From the NCBI GenBank assembly GCA_947172415.1, contig OX359197.1, positions 558,001-622,000 on the forward strand: 64,000 nucleotides of DNA. Reading direction: 5' to 3'. Each line of letters begins with the position of its first letter. Position 1 is the stretch's first letter. Shown here one piece after another: positions 54,540 through 64,000 of this stretch. The notes beneath the pieces were generated by a model. The model was not told the origin of the DNA. It did not search any database and saw only the letters and a list, made by a program, of their open reading frames with translations. The DNA is from Chondrosia reniformis. Its lineage: Eukaryota > Porifera > Demospongiae > Chondrillida > Chondrillidae. The position numbers were made by a program, and so were the translations under genes.

Positions 54540-56848
54540 AACTTAAAAAAGAAATCATCGTATGGAACCTTTTTAATCGCTTATCTCATAAAAGACGGCA
54601 TCGGCGCTCCAATCTAAAATCGACAGGCAGTAGTAATAACGCTGCCTACGACCCTGAATGGCTCAAAGAACGACTACCACTTTACAAGAACGTTGGCTTT
54701 CTAGCCAAACTTAAACGCGATACTTTTGCATTACCAGCTCGACACCTTCATCGTTTGTTAAACTCGGTACAATGTCTCATCGATACCCCAGAAACACCTT
54801 TTCCGCTTAGACTTATGCTAATGATTAAAGACGTTATTAAAGCACGCGCTTCAGCCAGCCTTCCCAAACACCCAACGAAAACGACAAGTCCAGAAGGGTT
54901 TCTTAAAATCGTGTTTCATAATAAAGGTGTAGAAAAATAGGCCTCTCAGGTATCTTAAACCAAAAGTTAGTGTTAGAAACTGTCCCACCCTTTATACAAA
55001 ACAAAGAGCCCCCATGTGTAGTATATAAGTATACCCAACCAATAGGACCTCAAATCTTTAACTTTTCACAAGCCTCCAAGTCAGATGTTTTTAGAAAACC
55101 AGAACCATGTGAGTGTCACAAGTCCCCCTTCATTTACAAGCCCCTAGGCCATGTTTTAACAGGTGATCTACGTATTGTTAGTAACCCAAAACTTAGAAAA
55201 CTTCTTAAGAAAGGACCAAAATTTAGAGAACCTAATAACTTTAATTGGGTAACTGCTTTAAAAATGTGTAAGGAAGGTCTTAGAAAATATAAGATTACCT
55301 GGGCCCGTAGAGAAAATGTATCTACTTCTGTATTTAGTGAGTGGGAAAATGCTGTACTTAAGAAAATTAATGATAGAATCTCTAAGCTGTCTAAATCGTA
55401 TACCAAATCCTCAGTAGCCAAGAAGACCCTTACTTGCCCCAAAAAGTAAGAAATTCTTAGCAGACCTACATGATAAGTATGTTATAGCCCCTGCCGATAA
55501 GGCCTCTAATAATATAATTTTTATATGTAAGTCCTACTATAGACAAATTATTAATGAAGAACTAGGCAGTACCTCCACTTATGCTAAATGTGCAGTAGAA
55601 CCCCAACAGTTAATTAGGAAACACATAGATTTCTTAAAACTAGAGAACTTAGAACCTAAACCAGACTGGTGTAACCTTCCCTCTTTTTACTGGATGCCTA
55701 AGCTACATAAGAACCCTTACAGCTACAGATTCATAGCCGCCTCTCACAAATGTACTACCAAACCCCTTTCTAGATTTCTAAATTCGGCGCTCAGACTAAT
55801 TCTCAAACATTTTAGAGAATACTGCCTAGGTATATATAGGAATACTGGTGTTAATGCCTTTTGGATAGTAGAAAACTCACTAGAAGTCTTAGATAGTCTT
55901 AGGTCTATACCCACTAGAAAAGCCCAGCTAGCTAGTTTTGATTTTTCTACATTATATACAGCGATCCCCCATAATCTACTAAAAGATAAGATTACTAACC
56001 TAATTCATAGTGCCTATACCTGTAGAAAGTCCCAATATATAGAAGTCTGTCAGGATAAAGCCTTTTGGTCTAACAATGTCTCCAATAAAGCAGTCACAGC
56101 TGTTCATTTAGTAGAGCTCTTTAATTACCTTATTGACAACATTTATGTATGTGTAGACGGTTCTGTATTTAAGCAATGTGTAGGTATCCCTATGGGTACT
56201 GACTGTGCCCCTGTAGTTGCTAATCTTTTTCTGTTTGCCTATGAGTATGAGTTTATGAAAGGACTACTTAGGGATAACATCACCCTAGCTATTAAATTTT
56301 CCAATACTTATAGGTATATTGATGACCTTTTATGTATTAACAACAAGGATTTTGAACTGTCAATTAGTGATATTTACCCCAAAGAACTTATTCTTAAAAA
56401 GACAAATACCAGCCCTAAAAAATCCCCCTTTTTAGACTTAGATATAACCATTATTAACAATCAATTTATCACTAAAGTATATGATAAGCGAGAGGACTTT
56501 AACTTTGATATAGTAAATTTCCCCCATTTAGATAGTAATATTTCTAATACCCCAGCCTATGGTGTTTTTATTTCACAACTAATTAGGTATTCTAGAATAT
56601 GTAGTGACTTCTCCAGTTTTCAGGCTAAAAGTTTGCAGTTATGCAGTAGGCTTATTAAGCAGGGTTACAAATACTTGAAGCTAAAATCAACCTTTAAAAC
56701 CTTCCTATCCCGGCTGCCTCTAGTTAGAATCAAGTATAAGCAAAAAGTAGCTAGTATGCTTAAGGACTGTCTTGTGTTACCCCATATTGTGTTACCCCAC
56801 CTCCAAAGAAATGTTACTACTAGAAGACCTAAGGGTAGACTTACGTAA
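54540..56848 (+). pseudogene. Decayed reverse transcriptase of Penelope-like or related element
   Basis: One protein is readable in three frames. 54540-54940 encodes a basic N-terminal part (KRRHRRSNLK, YDPEWLKERLPLYKN). 54945-55442 encodes SPFIYKPLGHVLTGDLRIV, KGPKFREP and WARRENV. 55448-56848 encodes the RT: KYVIAPADKASNNIIF, FYWMPKLHKNPY, ASFDFSTLYTAIPH (motif A), GIPMGTDCAPVVANLFLF (motif B), TYRYIDDLLCIN (motif C, YIDD), FLDLDI. Frame breaks fall at an A-run near 54935 and in CCCCAAAAAG near 55440. The class is tentative: this RT type recurs in invertebrate genomes, and the adjacent hammerhead-like repeat favours a Penelope-like element. No GIY-YIG endonuclease was recognised. Confidence 0.8.
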
Positions 56849-57053
56849 TATGTACTACTTGTGTCTATAGTTATGCTGAGTCTGTTTTACCTGTACAAGC
56901 AAGATTACTAATAGATTTATAATTAATTCATAAAAGTTAATTGGACCTACATTCCTTTCATAAAATTAAATTTCATCATGTGTCTTAGTTAACACCTTAT
57001 TTAACTTTTGGCGCCAAAATAGTGTATATAAGGCCCCTAGATTTAGCATAGTG

Positions 57054-57293
57054 AGCCAAGGATTCACAGAAGATCAAGATAAAGAAAAAGACAAAGACTC
57101 CCAGGATCACTGATGAAGGGTGGAATTCCCAGAAACGGCTGTCTGACCCAGTGGAGAAGAAGATGAAAGAAGGGAAAAGAAGGAAGAAAAGACTACTGTA
57201 TCTTCATCTAAAGCTCTCTTTAGGTTTAGGTTTAGTTCCCCTATAGGCTCTTTTTACAGAATAGGCATATAGCATGTAGGAAAATGGTATCTT
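57054..57293 (+). repeat. Dispersed repeat downstream of the RT (candidate terminal repeat)
   Basis: About 240 bp from GGATTCACAGAAGATCAAG through a hammerhead-like core to GTAGGAAAATGGTATCTTA, beginning about 205 bp after the RT stop. Partial or full copies occur at 3776, 21592, 31026, 32559 and 36771, all without an RT gene. This is the pattern of a retroelement terminal repeat with solo or truncated copies. Confidence 0.75.
57110..57136 (+). ncRNA. Hammerhead-ribozyme-like core in dispersed repeat
   Basis: CTGATGA, A, GGG-TGGAATT-CCC, A, GAAAC. It fits the CUGANGA...GAAA hammerhead scheme with a three-pair stem II and an A/A mismatch at its base, so it may be weak or inactive. A changed copy is at 36828-36854. 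Confidence 0.4.
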
Positions 57294-57705
57294 AGATTTT
57301 TCATGTATAATTATATACTGCATGTTGTGCTTATAATTTGTTCCTGTTCATGCATACACTTTGTTGTGAATAGCGAGGCTGCTTGCATTTTGAATGTTGA
57401 TATAACACATGTACACATGTTTGTTACACAATATCCTTTTTGCTTGTGAAAACCTATATATACATGTGTTTGGAATATTCTTTCAGTATATCATTTTTGT
57501 TTACTGTATATGTATATGTCCGAATAGAAGCCCGGGCCTCTATTCAAGACCCGGCCTCTATTAAAGAATTGGCCTCGGCACCCTGGCCTCTATTTGAGCC
57601 CGGCTTCTATACGGACATATACGGTATATTATCTTTGGAAAACATATATTAATGCATTTGCAATTGATTTTGTTGCCAAGGGTATACGTTAGTAAAATAT
57701 ATAGA
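57294..57705. other. Upstream region of SRCR gene 4 with palindromic element
   Basis: AT-rich, except for a palindromic, GC-rich element at 57512-57622 with ends GTATATGTCCGAATAGAAGCC / GGCTTCTATACGGACATATAC and internal GGCCTCTATT repeats. It looks like a small MITE. The rest presumably holds the promoter for the gene starting at 57706. Confidence 0.55.
57512..57622. mobile_element. Short MITE or palindromic element (GGCCTCTATT repeats)
   Basis: The 22-bp terminal inverted repeats differ at one or two positions and enclose alternating CCGGCCTCTATT-type units. GC-rich relative to its surroundings. No coding capacity. Confidence 0.8.
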
Positions 57706-60700
57706 ATGCTGACTATGTCTATTGCTGGATACGTATACATATGTCTCAGTCTTTTGGTATATTTCTCCAGAGACATCTCAGGTCAGTTAATGTGACTCTA
57801 TATATGTAGACTTATATACCTTGGTAGGTGTATAATTTTAATTTCTGTGTCATTCTCCTAACCAACTATGTAGTGCAGCAATTCAACATTAAGAAATACA
57901 TTTTTGTATTCGTATAGTCCACTGAATTTAATCTGCTTTTGTTGAATAAATAAATTTCTTTCTAATATAATAATAATATTATGTAAACTTCATGCAAATT
58001 AGCTGTGTTGTAATTGCATGGGAATCTATATTATAATTGCACCATGCAGGGAGTATATCTGGATAGTATGCAATCAGATAGCTGCTAATTTTCAGCTTGT
58101 ATATAATGCCTATATATAATTAGTATAAATTGTGACTATTCATTTACTTCAATTGAAACATATATTTACTTCAAAGTTAGTATAATATATCAGAAGGGAA
58201 ACCTAAATGGAGCATTGCTGTGGCAATTGAGGATCGTTATTAGTGGCAGAGCACCGGTGGTCATAACCAGCTGTTGATTCCTATCACAATTGCATGCTCC
58301 TTTGTGTTGATATTTGACTTCTAATGTATACATTTTCAATGTTATGTTTATTTGATAATTAGGTAATCAGTAATGGTATATTTTGTTTCTTTTAGCAAAA
58401 CAAATTCGCTTGATGGATGGACCCAATTTGGCCAATGAGGGTCGTGTGGAGGTATATGACAATGACCAGTGGTACGGTCTTTGTGCCTATAACTGGGATA
58501 CCCATGGTGCTGATGTTGTTTGTAGACAACTTGGATACTCTTATGCTATAATTGCCAATCGCAATCATTACGGGTCATCTGGGAGAACTTCAAACTTTAG
58601 TTTTAACTGCACTGGACAAGAACGTAATACAGCTGACTGTTCAACGACAGTAGGCACAAGTGACAGCTGTCTGAGTGGTACTGCTGGAGTAGTGTGTTCT
58701 TCTTGTAAGTCATGCAATATTAAGGTACACAGAATCATTAAAAATGCCGAAGGTGAAAAATATGCATTAACACTATAACATTTACATTAAATGTCCTTTA
58801 TTGTATTAAATTTGTAACCAAACTCATGCATCATTAAAATAATACATACATATAATATATATATAACTTGCACTGTATATATATATATATATTTAGCTCC
58901 CTTAGAAAATGGAGCCTTGAGGTTAGCCTTTTATGTACTTCGATATGGTGGTCGATTGGAGTATTACTTTAATGGACAGTGGGGAACAGTGTGTGACAGT
59001 AATTGGGACTATGTTGATGCTAAAGTAGCTTGTAAGAAGATGGGATTCCTTAATGCAGAGTATTACAAATTATACAGTCCTTCTGGATCTAGCAGTCAGC
59101 CAATTTGGGTTAATAATGTTGAGTGTACAGGAAATGAAATGCATCTAACTGATTGTTCTGGAACCTTTGGTGGAACTAGCAGTTGTACTCACACAGAAGA
59201 TATAGGAATAAGCTGTTCTCGTAATGGTAAGGAGATTATATGTATTTAATTTAATTTCTATATCAGTGTGAATAATTTACACATTCAATTTAGATTGAAG
59301 ATGTTGTGTTGCATCTTAGGACATGTGTTGATTACATGACCAAACAATTGTTTTGTGTCAAATATACTCATCATATTCATGGTCATTTATACAGTGATTA
59401 TATAGTTACTGTAAATATATGTACTTGTATAAAAAATCATTCACTGTCTCATTTGCATTTATCCAGTGGGTTTCTGTGGCAATTCAGCTATATATATATG
59501 CCTTGAGATCTGTCCTGGACACAACTGGGCAGCTATAGCGGCATGCTCTTTACAATCATTGAGTTATATAGTATTACTTTAATATGTATTGGCTATTGTT
59601 TATTAGTCATATATATAACCAATATATAAACAATTCATTATCAACAGTATACATATACTGAATATGCATATGCATATATGTCATTTATTTCTTCATTTAT
59701 ATATAGCACACATATTTTTTAAATTGGTAAATGGTCCCAATGGAGTCAGTCTCAATGAAGGAAGAGTACAGATATATGCATATGCAAACACCATAAACAG
59801 ATGGAATTGGCATGATGTGTGTGCAGATGAATGGGATCTGTCTGATGCAGATGCTGTGTGTCTACGTCTAGGTTACCCTTATGCACTTGTTGCTAGTAAA
59901 GGCAGTCAATATGGAACCCATATTTTTAGGATTTTTACATGGGAATTTGACCTGCACTGTGGAGTTACTGATGTGATTCCATCTGAGTGTTCCTTCAGTA
60001 ATTCTACCACATGCTCTCAAGGAACAGCTGGAATACTATGTTCGACTGGTTAGTAATTTAATTATATATATTTAATATGCTAAACATGTATACAAATATG
60101 ACTCTACAGTAAATATAAATTTCATATCATTTTTCTAGTGCTATATATAGATAGGAAAACAAGCCTTGAAGTACAATAAAATTGGTTCTGTCACAACTTG
60201 TATTATGCCCTGCTTCTCCCCATTCCTTATCATATATATACACAACACATGAGGTCACATGTACACACAGGTAGTGTTTAAATATACTTTCCATTTAGAA
60301 CGTAGAAGTGATGGTTCCTTGAGGTTAGCTGATGGTGGATCAAAACGCTATGGTGGTCGATTGGAGTACTCTATCGGCTCTCACTGGGTAACATTATGTT
60401 ACAATGGATGGAACATTACGGATGCTCAAGTGGCTTGCAGACAAATGGGATTTGATTCTGTGATCTCCTTATATAAGACAGCCAGAACTTTAGCTTATTC
60501 TGTCAGTCTTGGAGAACTGTCATGTAACGGATCTGAACAATCACTGCAGTACTGTCCTGGAACAAACATCTCTTTATGCTCTGATAGTGAGCATGTCGGT
60601 ATCATCTGCTCTAGTGAGTGCATGTGTTATATACGTTTATGTATGTTGTGCAGTGAATTACCCATTATTTGATAATAAGGTATTCAGTAATGGTATTTTG

Positions 60701-63501
60701 CTTCTTTTAGCAAAACAAATTCGCTTGATGGATGGACCCAATTTGGTCAATGAGGGTCGTGTGGAGGTATATGACGATGACCAGTGGTACGGTCTTTGTG
60801 CCTATAACTGGGATACCAATGGTGCTGATGTTGTTTGTAGACATCTTGGATACCATTATGCTATAATTGCCAATCGCAATCATTACGGGTCATCTGGGAG
60901 AACTTCAAACTTTAGTTTTAGCTGCACTGGAAATGAAAATAGTATAGATGAATGTTCAACAATAAGTTTAAACCTTTGCCAGAGCACTGCTGGAGTAGTG
61001 TGTTCATCTTGTAAGTCATGCAATATTAAAGTACACAGAATCGTTAAAAATGCAGAAGGTGAAAATGTATATAACCATTAACACTATATAACATTTACAT
61101 TAATAAATGTCCTTATTGTATTAAATTTTGTAACCAAACTCATCCTTAAAATAATACATTATTTAGCTCCCTTAGAAAATGGAGCCATGAGGTTAGCCTT
61201 TTATGTACTTCGATATGGTGGTCGATTGGAGTATTACTTTAATGGACAGTGGGGAACAGTGTGTGGCACTAATTGGAACTATGTTGATGCTAACGTAGCT
61301 TGTAAGAAGATGGGATTCCTTACTGAAGAGTATTACAGATTAAACAGTCCTTCTGGATCTAGCAGTCAGCCAATTTGGGTTAATAATGTTGAGTGTGCAG
61401 GAAATGAAACGAATCTAATTGATTGTTCTGGAACCTTTAATGGAACTAACAGTTGTACTCACACAGAAGATATAGGAATAAGCTGTTCTCGTAATGGTAA
61501 GGAGACTATACGTATGTATTTAATTTAATTTCTATATCAGTGTGAATATTTGACACATTCAATTTAGATTGAAGATGTTGTGTTGCATGTTAGGACATGT
61601 TGTGTTGCATCTTAGGACATGTGTTGATTACATGACCAAACAATTGTTTTGTGTCAAATATACTCATCATATTCATGGTCATTTATACAGTGATTATATA
61701 GTTACTGTAAATATATGTACTTGTATAAAAAATCATTCACTGTCTCATTTGCATTTATCCAGTGGGTTTCTGTGGCAATTCAGCTATATATATATGCCTT
61801 GAGATCTGTCCTGGCCACAATTGGGCAGCTATAGCGGCATGCTCTTTACAATCATTAGGCTATATAGTATTACTTTAGTATGTATTGGCTATTGTTTATT
61901 AGTCATATACCCAATATATAAACAATTCATTATCAACAGTATACATATACTGAATATGCATATTCATATATGTCGTTTATTTCTTCATTTATATATATAT
62001 AGCACACATATTTTTTAAATTGGTAAATGGTCCCAATGGAGACAGTCTCAATGAAGGAAGAGTACAGATATACGCATATGCAAACATCATAACCAGATGG
62101 ACTTGGCATGATGTGTGTGCAGATGAATGGGATCTGTCTGATGCTGATGCTGTGTGTCTAAACCTAGGTTACCCTTATGCTATTGTTGCTAGTAAAGGCA
62201 GTCAATATGGAACCCATATTAATGGGACTACTTGGGAATTTGACCTGCACTGTGGAGCTACTGATGTGATTCCATCTGAGTGCTCCTTCAGTAATTCTAC
62301 CACATGCTCTCAAGGAACAGCTGGAATACTATGTTCGACTGGTTAGTAATTTAATTATATATATTTAATATGCTAAACATGTATACAAATATGACTCTAC
62401 AGTAAATATAAATTTCATATCATTTTTCTAGTGCTATATATAGATAGGAAAACAAGCCTTGAAGTATATACAATAAAATTGGTTCTGTCACAACTTGTAT
62501 TATGCCCTGCTTCTCCCCATTCTTTATCATATATATGCACAACACATGAGGTCACATGTACATACATAAAGTGTTTAAATATACTTTCCATTTAGAACGC
62601 AGAATTGATGGTTCCTTGAGGTTAGCTGATGGTGGATCAAAACGCTATGGTGGTCGATTGGAGTACTCTATCTTCTCTCAATGGGTAACATTATGTTATA
62701 ATGGATGGAACATTACAGATGCTCAAGTGGCTTGCAGACAAATGGGATTTGATTCTGTGATCTCCTTATATAAGACAGCCAGAACTTTAGCTTATTCTAT
62801 CAGTCTTGGAGAACTGTCATGTAACGGATCTGAACAATCACTGCAGTACTGTCCTGGAACAAACATCTCTTTATGCTCTGATAGTGAGCATGTCGGTATC
62901 ATCTGCTCTAGTGAGTGCATGTGTTGTAGATGTATATGTTGTGCAGTGAATTACCCATTATTTGATAATTAGGTAATCAGTAATGGTATATTTTGTTTCT
63001 TTTAGCAAAACCAATTGCAATTCGCTTGATGGATGGACCCAATTTGGCCAATGAGGGTCGTGTGGAGGTATATGACAATGACCAGTGGTACGGTCTTTGT
63101 GCCTATAACTGGGATACCAATGGTGCTGATGTCATTTGTAGACAACTTGGATACCATTATGCTATAATTGCCAATCGCTATCATTACGGGTCATCTGAGA
63201 GAACTTCAAACTTTAGTTTTAGCTGCACTGGACAAGAACGTAGTACAGCTGACTGTTCAACGACAGTAGGCACAAGTGACAGCTGTCAGAGTGGTACTGC
63301 TGGAGTAGTGTGTTCTTCTTGTAAGTCATGCAATATTAGGGTACACAGAATCATTAAAAATGCAGAAGGTGAAAATGTATATACCCATTAACACTATATA
63401 ACATTTACATTAATAAATGTCCTTTATTGTATTAAATTTTGTAACCAAACTCATGCATCATTAAAATAATACATACATATAATATATATATATAACTTAC
63501 A

Positions 63502-63538
<37 letters not shown>

Positions 63539-64000
63539 GCTCCTTTAGAAAATGGAGCCATGAGGTTAGCCTTTTATGTACTTCGATATGGTGGTCGATT
63601 GGAGTATTACTTTAATGGACAGTGGGGAACAGTGTGTGGCAGTATTTGGGACTTTGCTGATGCTAACGTAGCTTGTAAGAAGATGGGATTCCTTACTGAA
63701 GAGTATTACAGAATAAACATTCCTTCTGGATCTAGCAGTCAGCCAATTTGGGTTAATAATGTTGAGTGTGCAGGAAATGAAACGAATCTAATTGATTGTT
63801 CTGGAACCTTTAATGGAACTAACAATTGTACTCACACAGAAGATATAGGAATAAGCTGTTCTCGTAATGGTAAGAAGACTATATGTATTTTAATTTAATT
63901 TTCTATATCAGTGTGAATTTTTTACACATTTAATTTAGATTGAAGATGTTGTGTTGTATCTTAGGACATGTTGTGTTGTATCTTAGGACATGTTGTGCTA
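57706..64000 (+). CDS. Multi-SRCR receptor or secreted protein, at least 10 SRCR domains, 3' incomplete
   Basis: Signal exon 57706-57781 (MLTMSIAGYVYICLSLLVYF) then ten single-exon SRCR domains, all phase 1-1: 58396-58704 (A), 58897-59226 (B), 59707-60048 (C), 60299-60613 (D), 60711-61010 (A), 61167-61496 (B), 62003-62341 (C), 62596-62910 (D), 63006-63320 (A), 63540-63869 (B). Types: A begins IRLMDGPNLANEGRVEV, B GALRLAFYVLRYGGRLEY, C KLVNGPNGVSLNEGRVQI, D GSLRLADGGSKRYGGRLEY. Each has the typical cysteine pattern, e.g. WGTVC, VACKKMGF, DCSGTF, GISCS. Domain order and introns repeat every ~2.3 kb. The gene continues beyond the window, so membrane anchorage is unknown. Such multi-SRCR proteins in animals act in recognition or adhesion; the ligand here is unknown. 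Confidence 0.92.
58396..64000 (+). repeat. Tandem 2.3-kb gene-internal duplication of a four-SRCR unit
   Basis: Unit 1 begins at 58396, unit 2 at 60711 (2315 bp later), unit 3 at 63006 (2295 bp later) and is cut by the window end. Introns as well as exons are nearly identical (for example the ACATGTGTTGATTACATGACC text at 59320 and 61618). This shows recent unequal exchange rather than exon shuffling. The A exon of unit 2 is shorter (300 versus 309 and 315 bp), with a diverged C-terminal third. Confidence 0.95.

Overview
The window is eukaryotic and metazoan: AT-rich DNA, short phase-conserved exons with GT-AG introns, no bacterial operons, and no rRNA or tRNA genes that I could see. Gene content (a CD36/LIMP-2 relative, a vertebrate-type tyrosinase, a Rab, AAAP amino-acid transporters and a large set of SRCR receptors) together with MITEs, Penelope-like and LINE sequences suggests an early-branching animal, most likely a demosponge. 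The taxon is an inference from SRCR abundance and base composition, not a demonstration. Exon models were assembled by hand from splice signals, reading-frame continuity and family knowledge. Every complete model closes in frame, but none has transcript support.

Layout. 1-4443 (+): 3' part of a CD36/LIMP-2 gene ending in a dileucine tail. 5187-10638 (-): a CBM48 (AMPK-beta-type glycogen-binding) protein gene whose intron holds a ~94-copy, 35-bp minisatellite. 11658-12896 (-): a 70-residue cysteine-cluster protein that may be an alternative 5' end of the CBM48 gene. It fires divergently from a Rab19/43-like gene (13022-15852, +). 16.6-26.4 kb: three paralogous small coiled-coil proteins that I do not recognise, surrounding an intronless tyrosinase (19528-21138), with ~0.8-kb inverted repeats in between. 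27.0-29.8 kb: a 5'-truncated LINE. 30229-35750 and 36274-41543 (-): two paralogous nine-exon AAAP/SLC36-like transporters.

41.4-54.1 kb: a duplicated block in which the first exon of the second transporter lies head-to-head with a two-SRCR membrane receptor. Copy 1 (43238-48400) has fibronectin-III and extra exons. Copy 2 (48970-51659) lacks them, and the missing block is bounded in copy 1 by direct repeats. A third receptor (51807-54057) carries an in-frame TGA. All three receptors end in PPxY motifs. 54.5-57.3 kb: a decayed reverse-transcriptase element followed by a dispersed repeat with a hammerhead-ribozyme-like core. 57706-64000: a receptor gene with a four-SRCR unit in tandem copies, running off the window.

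The most interesting signals are the unrecognised coiled-coil family, the cysteine-cluster/CBM48 locus, the repeat-flanked exon block that separates the two SRCR paralogues, minisatellites that carry copies of their own gene's splice sites, and hammerhead-like cores scattered with Penelope-type debris.
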